64,000 nt of DNA from Mycolicibacterium sp. P1-5 (GCF_008329565.1 NZ_NPKT01000009.1:62001-126000), one strand, 5' to 3'; shown: positions 27,801 to 36,682, numbered from the stretch's first letter. The notes: generated from the sequence alone by a model not told the origin. Numbers and translations are program-made.

Positions 27801-28897
27801 GAATCCGGCTGCGGTCCGCGCCGCCGAGTGCGTCCGGTCGCACCCGTCACGACGTGCTGCTCAGCCTCACCGATGCGTCGATCACCGCATTGTGGGCGAT
27901 CAGTGGCGCGGTAAGGCGCCCGGCGATCCCGGCGGACCGCGATCGCACGCTCACGTTGCAGATCGTCGACCGCCAAGTGGTCGCGCGCGACCAGAACGTC
28001 GTTGCACTGACGCTGGCGGCGCCGGACCGTCGCCCCCTGCCGGGTTGGCATCCCGGCGCGCATCTGGACATCCATCTGCCCAGTGGGCGAATCAGGCAGT
28101 ACTCGCTGTGCGGGGATCCCGCTGTGGTTACCAGCTATCGGATTGCGGTGCGCCGCATACCCGGCGGTGGTGGCGGCTCGATCGAGGTGCACGACGGCCT
28201 TGGCATCAGGGCGACGGTGTCGAGCGGCGGCCCTCGGAATGCCTTCCCGCTCACGGTCCCCGGCCACGGTTCACCCACGCAGCGGCTGCGGTTCATCGCC
28301 GGCGGAATCGGTATCACGCCGATCCTGCCGATGCTGGGTCTGGCCGAGCGGCTGGGTGTCGACTGGTCGATGATCTACACCGGCCGCAGCGAAGAGTCGA
28401 TCCCGTTCCTCGACGAGGTACGCCGATTCGGCGATCGGGTGCAGGTCCGCATCGATAATGTGCACGGGATGCCAACCGCCGCAGACCTTTTGGGCGACTG
28501 CCCGGCAAGGACGACCATCTACACCTGTGGGCCCGCGCCGATGGTGACCGCGATCCGCACCGCGCTGGCCGGCCGCGACGACGTCGAACTGCACTTCGAG
28601 CGGTTCGCCGCCGCCCCGGTGGTCGACGGCACGACGTTCACCGCGAGCATTGCTTCCACGGACGCGACGGTGATGGTGCACCACGACGAGACCCTGCTGT
28701 CCGCCCTGCAGCGGGAGCGGGTCGCCGCCCCGTACTCCTGCCAGCAGGGATTCTGCGGTACCTGCCGCACGCGAGTGCTCGATGGCGTTGTCCAGCACCG
28801 GGATACGCTGCTCACCGAACCGGAGCGCGCCGAGGGGATGATGCTCACCTGTGTGTCGCGCGCGCCCGAGGGCGGTCATCTGAGACTGGATCTGTAG
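27797..28897 (+). CDS. ferredoxin-NAD(P)+ reductase with fused 2Fe-2S domain (PDR/VanB family)
   Basis: A 366-residue electron-transfer protein. After an N-terminal segment of about 50 residues comes an FAD/FMN-binding barrel (RQYSLCGDP is the flavin motif), a NAD(P)-binding domain with FIAGGIGITPILPML and TIYTCGPAPMV, and a C-terminal plant-type 2Fe-2S domain with CQQGFCGTCRTRV and a distal cysteine in MLTCVSR. Such proteins feed electrons to Rieske or di-iron oxygenases. The GTG start overlaps the stop of the PF10118 gene by 4 nt, indicating a two-component system. It could also serve orphan oxygenases elsewhere, including the Rieske protein at 60830-62191. Confidence 0.85.
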   Translation: MRIRLRSAPPSASGRTRHDVLLSLTDASITALWAISGAVRRPAIPADRDRTLTLQIVDRQVVARDQNVVALTLAAPDRRPLPGWHPGAHLDIHLPSGRIRQYSLCGDPAVVTSYRIAVRRIPGGGGGSIEVHDGLGIRATVSSGGPRNAFPLTVPGHGSPTQRLRFIAGGIGITPILPMLGLAERLGVDWSMIYTGRSEESIPFLDEVRRFGDRVQVRIDNVHGMPTAADLLGDCPARTTIYTCGPAPMVTAIRTALAGRDDVELHFERFAAAPVVDGTTFTASIASTDATVMVHHDETLLSALQRERVAAPYSCQQGFCGTCRTRVLDGVVQHRDTLLTEPERAEGMMLTCVSRAPEGGHLRLDL

Positions 28898-30208
28898 TCA
28901 GTCGGCCTTGAGCATCGGGATGCCCTCGCTGGTGGAGAACTTGGCGTCTTCTTGGCTGGCGAGACCCATCGACACCAGCGTCCGCGGGAAGATCAGATCA
29001 GTGAAGTACGCCAGTCCGACCGCCCAGCGGTTGACTCCTCGCGGAATCGCGTACAGGTGGTAGGCGCGGGTGACGACCTTCGCCGTCAGGCCGGAGACCT
29101 GAATGTTGAGCGGGTTCGCGACGGCCTTGCGCGGCCCGAGGTCGACAACCAAGCCCATGTTGCGGTGCCGGTAGTCTTTGGGAGTGCCGATCCCGAGGCT
29201 GGCTGCGACGTTGCGCGCCAACGCTTTTCCCTGTCGCACAGCATGCTGGGCGGTGGGCGGGGTGATCTTGCCAGGTTGGGTCAGGTCCGGCACGGCAGCG
29301 GCGTCGCCTGCGGAGAAGACGTCGGGATGGCCGGGCACGGATAAGTCCGCACCGACCTTCAACCTGCCCTTCTCGGTCGGCAGGCCCAGCGTTTCGATCA
29401 ACGGCGCGGCGGTTACTCCCGTCACCCACGCCACCGTTCGACTATCGAGGCGTGAATCATCGCTGAGCACAACGTGATCGGCGTGTACTTCCTTCAGCGT
29501 CAACCCCAACCGCACGTCGATTCCGCGGTCATGCAGAACCTTCATGGCGGCCTTGCCGAGCTTCTCCCCTACCTCGGGCATCACCTGATCGGCGAGGTCC
29601 AGCAGGACGAAGCGCACCGAATCGGGGTCGAATGCCATCTGACGGGCCGCGGCATCGGCCAGAGCACGGAGCTGAACCACCAGTTCGGTACCCGAATATG
29701 AAGCACCCACCACCACGATCGTGCGACGGGCTGCGGCTACCGCGGGGTCGCTGTCGATGTTGGCCAGTTCCAGCTGCTCGAGGAAGTGGTCGCGCAGGTA
29801 CAGCGCCTCGGCGATCGATTTGAGCCCGCGCGCGTAGGTGGCCAGGCCGGGGATGTCGAACAGCCGTGTCACCGAACCGGGGGTGAGCACCAGCCGATCC
29901 CACGGCAACTCGTGGGCGCGGCCCTCGGGATCGACGTAGCCCAGCGTGTGACCGGTCAGATCGGTTTTCTCCACCCGGCCACGGATCACCCGAACTCCGG
30001 GAAGCATGCCCGCCAGTGGAATGGACACGAACCGGGCGTCCACCAGTCCGCCGGCCACGTCGGGCAGCAGCGGCGTGTAGAGCATGTAGTCGATCGGCGA
30101 GATGAGGGTGATCTGCACGTCGGCGTCATGCCGGCGAAGTCGCCGCTGCAACCGGCGCGCGCACTCGAACCCGGTGAAGCCGCTTCCTACCACCACCACG
30201 GACGTCAT
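28898..30208 (-). CDS. NADH dehydrogenase type II-like flavoprotein
   Basis: A 436-residue pyridine nucleotide-disulfide oxidoreductase-fold protein. The N-terminal FAD motif is VVVVGSGFTGFECARRLQRR, the second (NADH) Rossmann motif VVVGASYSGTELVVQLR, and the FAD C-terminal motif DVFSAGDAAAVPD. A C-terminal amphipathic region (YHLYAIPRGVNRWAV) is as in NDH-2, which binds the membrane and passes electrons from NADH to quinone. The housekeeping ndh is usually longer (about 460); this may be a second NDH-2-like enzyme. A TATAAAT box ends 6 nt before the ATG, suggesting a leaderless transcript. Its stop touches the convergent reductase gene. Confidence 0.8.
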   Translation of the reverse strand: MTSVVVVGSGFTGFECARRLQRRLRRHDADVQITLISPIDYMLYTPLLPDVAGGLVDARFVSIPLAGMLPGVRVIRGRVEKTDLTGHTLGYVDPEGRAHELPWDRLVLTPGSVTRLFDIPGLATYARGLKSIAEALYLRDHFLEQLELANIDSDPAVAAARRTIVVVGASYSGTELVVQLRALADAAARQMAFDPDSVRFVLLDLADQVMPEVGEKLGKAAMKVLHDRGIDVRLGLTLKEVHADHVVLSDDSRLDSRTVAWVTGVTAAPLIETLGLPTEKGRLKVGADLSVPGHPDVFSAGDAAAVPDLTQPGKITPPTAQHAVRQGKALARNVAASLGIGTPKDYRHRNMGLVVDLGPRKAVANPLNIQVSGLTAKVVTRAYHLYAIPRGVNRWAVGLAYFTDLIFPRTLVSMGLASQEDAKFSTSEGIPMLKAD

Positions 30209-30214
30209 CGGGTC

Positions 30215-30221
30215 ATTTATA
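30215..30221 (-). promoter_or_regulatory. predicted -10 box of the NDH-2-like gene
   Basis: Minus-strand TATAAAT, 6 nt upstream of the ATG at 30208; no ribosome site in between, so probably leaderless. Confidence 0.4.
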
Positions 30222-30284
30222 CCCGAGGGGCCGGATCACAAACGTACGCAAAGACTCTTGCGCCCCCCGTGCCGACCGAGCAGG

Positions 30285-31076
30285 ATGAATATCCCTATGT
30301 CGCGTTCGCTGGGTCTGTTGTCCTCGGTGTGGTCAACGGCGACCGCCCTACCGGTGAGTTCCGGGGTCGCGGTGGCGTACCGGACCGTGTTCATGACCAT
30401 CAAGCGGCTCGTAGTGGGCCGCACGATGACCGTGCGACTCGACGGCGACGACATCACTTTGACCGTCACCGAATTCGATTCGCGTCTCGATGTCCGCGGG
30501 CTGGCGGTCGGTCAGTTGAACGATGTGCGAATAACCGCAACCGATATTCATTGGGGCACAAGGTTCTTCGAGTCGGCCACGGTGGTTCTGCATAACGTTC
30601 ACCTCAAGCCGGGCGTACCGCCGGTGCTGGTGGCTGCACCAGTGGAGGTGACCATGGCGGTCTCCACGCATGCACTCGATGCGGTGTTCTCCGCTGCGTT
30701 GCCGCGATTGTCGGGGCAGGTCGGTGACGACGGTATTGCCCGGTTGCGCTGGACTCGCCGTCCCGGGCTGGGAAGTGTAGAGGTCGACGTGACGTTGGAC
30801 GGCTCCACGCTCTGGTTGACTCCGCGGGCGCTGCGAACCCGCCGACGCCGGTGGGCGCTGCCGTCTCGGCTGCCGGCCTATCCGGTGCGGGTCCCGGAAC
30901 TCGCCAGCGGCCTCACCCTGACCAGTCTGTCGTTGGGGCCCGGATCCTTACACCTGACCGGTAGCTTGCCGCAGTGGCGTGCCGAGGTGCCCGGGACGCG
31001 CGTCGACGACGTCCTCGCCCAGCTGAGTGTCGTCGGACGGCCACTGAATTTCACCGGGCGCCCCCGCCGCGGCTAG
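30285..31076 (+). CDS. DUF2993-like (LmeA-type) protein
   Basis: A protein of about 263 residues (start ATG 30285 or 30297). The pattern of alternating beta strands (MTVRLDGDDITLTV, VRGLAVGQLNDVRITATDI, LTLTSLSLGPGSLHLTGSLPQW) resembles the DUF2993/LmeA family, periplasmic lipid-binding proteins active in mannan elongation in mycobacteria. No clear signal peptide is seen, so the assignment is tentative and the protein may be cytoplasmic. Its 3' end runs 129 bp into the convergent PAP2 gene. Confidence 0.6.
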   Translation: MNIPMSRSLGLLSSVWSTATALPVSSGVAVAYRTVFMTIKRLVVGRTMTVRLDGDDITLTVTEFDSRLDVRGLAVGQLNDVRITATDIHWGTRFFESATVVLHNVHLKPGVPPVLVAAPVEVTMAVSTHALDAVFSAALPRLSGQVGDDGIARLRWTRRPGLGSVEVDVTLDGSTLWLTPRALRTRRRRWALPSRLPAYPVRVPELASGLTLTSLSLGPGSLHLTGSLPQWRAEVPGTRVDDVLAQLSVVGRPLNFTGRPRRG

Positions 31077-32099
31077 CCGCCGGCGTTCGTAGCGCCGGAT
31101 GGCGAGCGACGTCACGATGGCCAGCGTCCAGCCGAGCAGCAGGTCGATGACGTAATGCTCGGCCGAGTACACCAGGGTGAACGCCATGATGACCACATAG
31201 CCGGCGAGTAGCGGCTGCCACCGGCGGCCCACCCGTCCCCACAGGAACGCCGCGATCATCATCGACAGCCCAGCATGCAGCGATGGAATCGCCGCCACCA
31301 GATTGACACTGGCCTGGCCCTCGTCGAGCAACGCCCGCGCCACGTCCAGGTGCAGCATTCCGAAGCCACGGGTCGAGATGCGCTCGACGAAATCTCCTGC
31401 GCCCGGGTGCGCGGTATTCACCGACCCCAGTAGCCCGCCGTCGGCGAGCGGCACCGGCCGGAACATGCACGCCGGTGCCGATGGACCGCCGGCCACATCG
31501 GCGGGCTCACAGCGCGCCGCTGCCCAGGGCGGCGCGGCGGGCAGCACCGCGTAAATCACCAGTGCCGCGAACGACAAGACCACGAATCGGCGGACGAACG
31601 CCTTCCACTCGGCCCGGTCACGCAGCCACAGCACGGCGGCCACCACGTACGGGAGGATGAAAAACGACATATAGACCGTGCTGATCACCACTTCCCACCA
31701 GGGCGGGGACGGCATCTTGAGGTGTTCCTGCAGCCAGACGGTGGGGATCGCGCCGAACATCCGGCGGTCCACCTCCGGCTGCCACGACCACTGAGTGGGC
31801 GTGCCGATCAGGTCCGCCGCTCCCCTGCTCAGGTCATAGATGATCAACACCAGGGCGAACGGCAGCCAATCCCGCACAACCACCAGCACCCGGCGCCTGC
31901 CGATGCCGGCGGCCAGCAGCCCGGTACACACGTAGAGCAGGACGAGTTCGCGGTTGAACGCCAAACCGCTTGTGGCGGTCCATATTACGATCGCCGCAAG
32001 CCACCCTCCGATCGCGATTCGACGCACGAGGATGAGCCGGTCTGTCAGACCATCTCGATCGTGCTGCGGCACTTCGGGCTCGACGTCGATCGCGGTCAT
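30948..32099 (-). CDS. PAP2-superfamily membrane phosphatase/phosphotransferase
   Basis: A 383-residue integral membrane protein with about 6-7 helices. The PAP2 active-site motifs are AAIPSLHAGL (about residues 268-277, catalytic histidine) and SAEHYVIDLLLG (about 311-322, second histidine and aspartate); the layout with a long loop before them is like the AUR1/inositol phosphotransferase-type branch. It would remove or transfer phosphate on lipid substrates at the outer face of the membrane. The last 43 codons overlap the DUF2993-like gene on the other strand. Confidence 0.8.
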   Translation of the reverse strand: MTAIDVEPEVPQHDRDGLTDRLILVRRIAIGGWLAAIVIWTATSGLAFNRELVLLYVCTGLLAAGIGRRRVLVVVRDWLPFALVLIIYDLSRGAADLIGTPTQWSWQPEVDRRMFGAIPTVWLQEHLKMPSPPWWEVVISTVYMSFFILPYVVAAVLWLRDRAEWKAFVRRFVVLSFAALVIYAVLPAAPPWAAARCEPADVAGGPSAPACMFRPVPLADGGLLGSVNTAHPGAGDFVERISTRGFGMLHLDVARALLDEGQASVNLVAAIPSLHAGLSMMIAAFLWGRVGRRWQPLLAGYVVIMAFTLVYSAEHYVIDLLLGWTLAIVTSLAIRRYERRRLAAAGAPGEIQWPSDDTQLGEDVVDARPGHLGTPLRQATGQV

Positions 32100-32224
32100 C
32101 TCGGTCCACTCAACCGGCTCATCGCCTCGGATTACCCGCTTTACGCAGATTTCGTTCCGATCCCGGTTCGTAGCGGTTAGTCGGACTGCAGCGGGCCGAC
32201 CGGCGTGTCGCCACCGGCGCGTGC

Positions 32225-32782
32225 TCAGTCCCAGGCGGAGGCGACGGCCTCGGCGACGTCGATCTCCTTGGCCTGCTGCGACGCCGGGCTGTCGATCTCG
32301 TCGGCGACGTAGGCCGCGACGAACCGGCGGATCTCGGTGTCCACGCCGGCCACGATGCGCAGAATCTCCCCACGCACCGATTTCGAGGTCACGTGCACGG
32401 CGATGTCGGAGGGCCGTGGCTTGGCGACGTCGATGACCAGCATGAGCGGTTCGGCCGCCCGGGCGGTCGCCCGCAACACGATGTCGCCGTCGACGGTGAA
32501 TCGCTGCTTATCCACCCGCAGGTCGACGATCAACTCGATCAGAAGTGGGATGCGGACGTTGAACGTGATCGTGTCGCCGACGCTGCGCCGGGCGCTCGGC
32601 TGCTGGATCTTGACCTTGGCGGTGACCTTGGCCAGGCCGGCAGGGCCCTGGGCCATAGGCCCCATCTCGAACTCGCCGCCGGCGATCTCCGCGAACGCAG
32701 CAGCCACCCGATCCTCGGTCACCGCCAATTCGAAGAACCGGCGACCGAAGTCCTCGTAGGTCACGAAGCTGTGCGTGTGCAT
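32225..32782 (-). CDS. conserved hypothetical protein
   Basis: A 185-residue protein I do not recognise. It starts MHTHSFVTYEDFGRRFFE, then has alternating polar/hydrophobic segments (PLLIELIVDLRVDKQRFTV, PLMLVIDVAKPRPSDIAVHV) that look like a beta barrel or lipid-binding sheet, and a helical acidic C-terminus. No signal peptide or membrane helix. The beta-rich middle recalls the DUF2993-like protein at 30285-31076, so a related lipid-binding fold is conceivable but unproven. It is 64 bp downstream of the MarR gene on the same strand. Confidence 0.6.
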   Translation of the reverse strand: MHTHSFVTYEDFGRRFFELAVTEDRVAAAFAEIAGGEFEMGPMAQGPAGLAKVTAKVKIQQPSARRSVGDTITFNVRIPLLIELIVDLRVDKQRFTVDGDIVLRATARAAEPLMLVIDVAKPRPSDIAVHVTSKSVRGEILRIVAGVDTEIRRFVAAYVADEIDSPASQQAKEIDVAEAVASAWD

Positions 32783-32846
32783 AGAGGTCTACGTTCTCAC
32801 GTCTGATGTGGACACCAGAGCGCGGACCGGTAACAAATCGGCCGTG

Positions 32847-33332
32847 TCAGGCCCGGGGCCAGACCAGATGCAGGCCGGCGTCGTCGGCCGGTTCACCGGC
32901 GGCGACGGCGAAGGCGTCCAACGCGGCGACCACCGATCTGCGTTCCTCAGCGCTCATCGCGCGCAGCACCCGAGTGATCGAACGACGGCGATGGCGGGTC
33001 ATCTTGCGAACCAATTGCTTGCCGTCAGTGGTCAGCGATAGTGAGATGTTGCGCCGGTCGGCCGCCGAGTCCTGCCGGTGCAGGAAGCCTGCTTTGATCA
33101 GGCGATCACAGATCCGGCTGGCGTTGGACGGACTGATCTCCAGGGCGGCGGCCACCGACGCAAGATTCAGCGGCCCGTGGGTGTCGATCATCACCAGCAC
33201 CCGCAGCTGGGGAACGGTGACCACCTCGGAGGTCTCGGCTATCGAGGCGGCCGCGATACCCACCAGCGCGCGGGACGCGCGCAGGACCGCATCGATATCG
33301 GCGCCCGACGGCCCGGCGGCTGCATCTGGCAC
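32847..33332 (-). CDS. MarR-family regulator (paralogue 1)
   Basis: A 161-residue winged-helix regulator. LNLASVAAALEISPSNASRI is the recognition helix region, and QDSAADRRNISLSLTTDG the wing. It is clearly paralogous to the MarR at 38500-38991 (same length, shared PQ-R-LV, NL-S/T-A, AAGEPA and terminal motifs). GTG 33332 is chosen over codons upstream because GAGGAGG (33339-33345) precedes it by 6 nt. It faces the FAD/Fe-S dehydrogenase gene across 428 bp. Ligand unknown; MarR proteins commonly respond to phenolic or lipophilic compounds. Confidence 0.82.
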   Translation of the reverse strand: MPDAAAGPSGADIDAVLRASRALVGIAAASIAETSEVVTVPQLRVLVMIDTHGPLNLASVAAALEISPSNASRICDRLIKAGFLHRQDSAADRRNISLSLTTDGKQLVRKMTRHRRRSITRVLRAMSAEERRSVVAALDAFAVAAGEPADDAGLHLVWPRA

Positions 33333-33385
33333 GGCTTGCCTCCTCACCCTTGGCATTGTGCCAGCGGACTACGCGGGATCCGCGC

Positions 33386-33604
33386 TCACCCTTCGCGGTG
33401 TGGCAGGAATTTGTGGGCCTTCGCCTTGGCGCCTTGGGTCATCATGTGCCAGCGGTCCGGCTCCCCTTGGCCGGTGCGGTGACCGCACCGGACGTCAAGC
33501 ACCGTCGGTTTGTCGGCCGCAAGCGCGGAATTCGGGAAGGGATTGGCGATGGTCATCGTCGCGGCCAGCCCGCCCGACAGCGAAGCACGAACGCGGTCAC
33601 GCAT
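33386..33604 (-). CDS. possible small secreted protein (doubtful)
   Basis: From ATG 33604 the frame encodes 72 residues with a signal-like start (MRDRVRASLSGGLAATMTIA, possible cleavage after SALA) and a polar remainder with one cysteine. No ribosome site is visible and I know no homologue. The palindrome GCAACGTTGC lies 7-16 nt upstream of its start. It may be chance coding in GC-rich intergenic DNA. Confidence 0.2.
   Translation of the reverse strand: MRDRVRASLSGGLAATMTIANPFPNSALAADKPTVLDVRCGHRTGQGEPDRWHMMTQGAKAKAHKFLPHREG
33471..33491. repeat. perfect inverted repeat 9-3-9
   Basis: CCGGTGCGG (33471-33479), TGA, CCGCACCGG (33483-33491). It is not immediately behind a stop codon, so an operator is as likely as a transcript hairpin. 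Confidence 0.55.
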
Positions 33605-33610
33605 TTTCAG

Positions 33611-33620
33611 GCAACGTTGC
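33611..33620. promoter_or_regulatory. candidate MarR operator palindrome GCAACGTTGC
   Basis: A perfect 10-bp palindrome, followed by A (TTGCA half site). Related dyads occur at 38428-38440 beside the paralogous MarR and at 44513-44523, although the spacing differs by one base. Confidence 0.4.
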
Positions 33621-33746
33621 ATACCAGTTGGACGACGAGCCGGAATCCACTCTTTGCCATGTTTTCTCGTCAGATCCGGCGGGCATTCGAGATCATCGGC
33701 TCAACGCAGCGCGCGCACCCGAAGGCGCTGAGCACAAACAGGATCG

Positions 33747-33753
33747 ACAGGAG
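33747..33753 (+). promoter_or_regulatory. ribosome binding site of the FAD/Fe-S dehydrogenase
   Basis: ACAGGAG, 7 nt before GTG 33761; it fixes the start and excludes 137 codons of upstream open frame. Confidence 0.65.
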
Positions 33754-33760
33754 TTGCCTC

Positions 33761-36682
33761 GTGGCACTCATTGCTGCACATCAAGTAAATGCGCATACGC
33801 GGTCACAACTGCGCGACGCGCTGACCCGCCGGGTCGACGGCGAGGTACGGTTCGACACAGGCAGCCGTAGTGCCTATTCGACGGACGCTTCGAACTTTCG
33901 CGAGATCCCGATCGGCGTGGTGGTCCCCCATGATCCCGAGGCCGCGGCCGCAGCGATCGGGGTCTGCCGGGATCATGACAGTCCGGTGCTGTCCCGCGGT
34001 GGCGGGACCAGCCTGGCCGGGCAATGCACCAACACCGCGGTGATCATCGACTGGAGCAAGTTCTGTACCCGGGTGCTGTCGGTCGACGAGTCGGCGGGTA
34101 CTGCCGTGGTCGAGCCCGGCATCAAGCTCGACACCCTCAACAGCGGGTTGAACGAGTCCGGCTGGATGGTCGGGCCACGCCCGGCCACGCACGTCAGCTG
34201 CACCGTCGGCGGCATGATCGGCAACAACTCGTGCGGCGCCACCGCGCAGGCGTACGGCAAGATGGTCGACTCTGTGCGACGGATGGAGGTGCTGACCTAC
34301 AACGGATTACGCATGTGGGTCGGTCCGACGTCCGATGCCGAGTACGCCGACATCACGTCGGCTCACGACGGGCGGGCCGAGATCTACCGGCGACTGCACA
34401 GCCTTACCGACACATATGCCGACGAAATCCGCCGGCGGTATCCCGACATCCCGCGTCGGGTGTCCGGATACAACCTGGACAGCCTGCTGCCGGAGAACGG
34501 CTTCAATGTCGCACGGCTTTTGGTGGGCAGCGAAGGCACGCTGGTGACCGTGCTCCGCGCCGAGATCTCGCTGGTTCGCCGCCCGCGGGCTCACGTACTC
34601 GCGGTCATGGGCTTCAGCGATATTGCCGCCGCGGGCGCCGCGGTCGGAAAAATACTGCCGCACAAGCCGGCAGCCCTGGAAGGTTTCGACGGCCGAATGG
34701 TGTCGCTCGAACGTGCCAAGCACATTGCCGAGGGTGCTCTCGACGACCTGCCCGAGGGAAACGCCTGGCTGATCGCCCAGTTCAATGACGACGACTCCGC
34801 CGCGGCCACCAGGTGCGCCCGTAGGATGCTCGACGACGTCTGCGGCGGTGACGACTCGAGCGCAGTGGTGATCGATGATCCTGATCAGCAGGCGGAAATC
34901 TGGCAGGCGCGCGAGGCGGGCCTCGGGGCGACTGCGCGCCTACTGGACGGTCACGACACCCACGCCGGATGGGAGGACGCCGCCGTCCCGCCTGCCGAAC
35001 TCGGAAACTATTTGGCCGACTTCACCGCAATGCTGGACCGGTTCGGTTACAGCGGCGCCTCGCTGTACGGCCATTTCGGTCATGGCTGCGTACACGTGCG
35101 GATCCCATTCGACCTGACCACGGCCGCGGGAATCACGACGTACCGAACGTTCGTGGAAGAGTCTGCGCGGCTGGTCACCCGTTACGGTGGTTCGTTGTCC
35201 GGCGAGCACGGCGACGGCCAACAGCGTGGCGAGCTGTTGCCAATCATGTTCGGCGACAACATAGTCGAAGCGTTCGGGGAGCTCAAAGACATCTTTGACC
35301 CCCAGAATCGGATGAATCCCGGCAAGCTGGTTCACCCGCATCCACTCGACGCCAATCTGCGGTGGGGCCCCACCTTCCGGCCCGCCGAGCCGAGGACGGC
35401 CTTTGCCTATCCCGATGACGATCACCGCTTCTCCCGAGCGGCCAATCGTTGTGTGGGCGTGGGGCGATGCCGCGGCGACGAGGCCGGGGTGATGTGCCCG
35501 AGTTACCGGGCCACCGGCGAGGAGGAGCATTCCACCCGGGGTCGGGCCCGCTTGCTGTTCGAGATGCTGGAAGGTGATGTCATCACCGAGGGCTGGCGCT
35601 CGACCGAGGTTCGCGATGCGCTCGACCTGTGCCTGGCGTGCAAAGGATGCCGCAGTGACTGCCCGGTCAACGTCGACATGGCCACGTACAAAGCCGAATT
35701 CCTACACCACCACTACAAGCGCCGGTTGCGACCGCTCGCCCATTATTCGATGGGCTGGCTTCCCCTACTGGCTCGCATCGCGGCGCTGGCACCCCGATCA
35801 GTCAACGCACTGGCTCATTCCCCCGGCCTTACGGCGATACTGCGCACCGCGGGCGGCATCGATGAGCATCGCGACCTCCCGCGGTTCGCCGACGAACGGT
35901 TCACCCTCTGGTTCGGGCGCCGTACCCCGACCGGTGCGACCGGACGCGGCACAGTGGTGCTGTGGCCCGACACTTTCACCAACAGTTTCGATCCACATAT
36001 CGCCAGGGCGGCGGTCGCGGTGCTCGAGGACGCGGGTTTCGAGGTGCGCGTTCCCCGGCGAGCGGTCTGCTGCGGTCTCACCTGGATCTCCACCGGCCAA
36101 CTCGGCGTGGCGAGACACATGCTGCAACGCACCCTCGGGGTGCTGAGACCCGCACTGCGGCACAGCACACCGGTCGTCGTCCTGGAACCCAGCTGTGCCG
36201 CCGTCTTCCGCTCGGACTTACCGGAACTGCTCCACGGCGACGAGGACGCGCACCGGCTGGCCAAGCAGACCCGCACCATCGGTGAGCTGCTGGCCGAACG
36301 CGCCCCCGACTGGCAGCCGCCGCGGCAGGATATCCAGGCCATCATGCAGCCGCACTGTCATCAACACGCCATCCTGGGCATCGGTAAGGACCGGCGAATA
36401 CTCGAACGGGCCGGGATCGACACCGAGATCCTCGATGCCGGATGTTGCGGTTTGGCAGGCAATTTCGGCTTCGAGCGCGGTCACTACGAGGTTTCCGTGG
36501 CGTGCGCCGAGGACAAGCTGATGCCGGCCCTGCGTCGAGCGGACACCGCCACCACCGTCATCGCCGATGGCTTCAGCTGCCGCACACAGATCAGTCACCT
36601 CTCCGATCGGACGCCGCGCCATACCGCCGAAGTGCTGGCCGAGGGTCTCACTGACCGATTCCGCCCCGCGGAACGAACCTGA
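33761..36682 (+). CDS. fused FAD-linked dehydrogenase / Fe-S (GlcD-GlcF-like, YdiJ type) protein
   Basis: A 973-residue fusion. Residues about 1-480 are a VAO-type FAD-binding domain (PVLSRGGGTSLAGQCTN, GMIGNNSCGATAQAYGK, VGSEGTLVTVL) with the FAD-oxidase C-terminal cap (GHFGHGCVHVRIPFD, GEHGDGQQRGE). A ferredoxin-like region follows with CVGVGRCRGDEAGVMCPSY and CLACKGCRSDCPVNVD, ligating one or two 4Fe-4S clusters, then a CCG domain pair (CCGLTWIS and CCGLAGNFGFERGHYE). This architecture oxidises a 2-hydroxyacid such as D-lactate or D-2-hydroxyglutarate and passes electrons to the respiratory chain. It is divergent from a MarR gene that may control it. Confidence 0.87.
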   Translation: MALIAAHQVNAHTRSQLRDALTRRVDGEVRFDTGSRSAYSTDASNFREIPIGVVVPHDPEAAAAAIGVCRDHDSPVLSRGGGTSLAGQCTNTAVIIDWSKFCTRVLSVDESAGTAVVEPGIKLDTLNSGLNESGWMVGPRPATHVSCTVGGMIGNNSCGATAQAYGKMVDSVRRMEVLTYNGLRMWVGPTSDAEYADITSAHDGRAEIYRRLHSLTDTYADEIRRRYPDIPRRVSGYNLDSLLPENGFNVARLLVGSEGTLVTVLRAEISLVRRPRAHVLAVMGFSDIAAAGAAVGKILPHKPAALEGFDGRMVSLERAKHIAEGALDDLPEGNAWLIAQFNDDDSAAATRCARRMLDDVCGGDDSSAVVIDDPDQQAEIWQAREAGLGATARLLDGHDTHAGWEDAAVPPAELGNYLADFTAMLDRFGYSGASLYGHFGHGCVHVRIPFDLTTAAGITTYRTFVEESARLVTRYGGSLSGEHGDGQQRGELLPIMFGDNIVEAFGELKDIFDPQNRMNPGKLVHPHPLDANLRWGPTFRPAEPRTAFAYPDDDHRFSRAANRCVGVGRCRGDEAGVMCPSYRATGEEEHSTRGRARLLFEMLEGDVITEGWRSTEVRDALDLCLACKGCRSDCPVNVDMATYKAEFLHHHYKRRLRPLAHYSMGWLPLLARIAALAPRSVNALAHSPGLTAILRTAGGIDEHRDLPRFADERFTLWFGRRTPTGATGRGTVVLWPDTFTNSFDPHIARAAVAVLEDAGFEVRVPRRAVCCGLTWISTGQLGVARHMLQRTLGVLRPALRHSTPVVVLEPSCAAVFRSDLPELLHGDEDAHRLAKQTRTIGELLAERAPDWQPPRQDIQAIMQPHCHQHAILGIGKDRRILERAGIDTEILDAGCCGLAGNFGFERGHYEVSVACAEDKLMPALRRADTATTVIADGFSCRTQISHLSDRTPRHTAEVLAEGLTDRFRPAERT

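Larger units (their letters stand above)
33333..33760. other. 428-bp divergent intergenic region with palindromes
   Basis: This gap between a MarR gene and the FAD/Fe-S dehydrogenase contains the MarR ribosome site, a perfect 9-3-9 inverted repeat at 33471-33491, a perfect palindrome GCAACGTTGC at 33611-33620, and the dehydrogenase ribosome site ACAGGAG at 33747-33753. The frame of the dehydrogenase is open through it, but without a credible start or codon-level support. A small minus-strand reading frame (33386-33604) may be a gene. Confidence 0.6.

Noticed and set aside
33350..33760. N-terminal extension of the FAD/Fe-S dehydrogenase (137 codons)
   Set aside because: The extra residues have no family match; ACAGGAG before GTG 33761 gives a normal start for this enzyme class.
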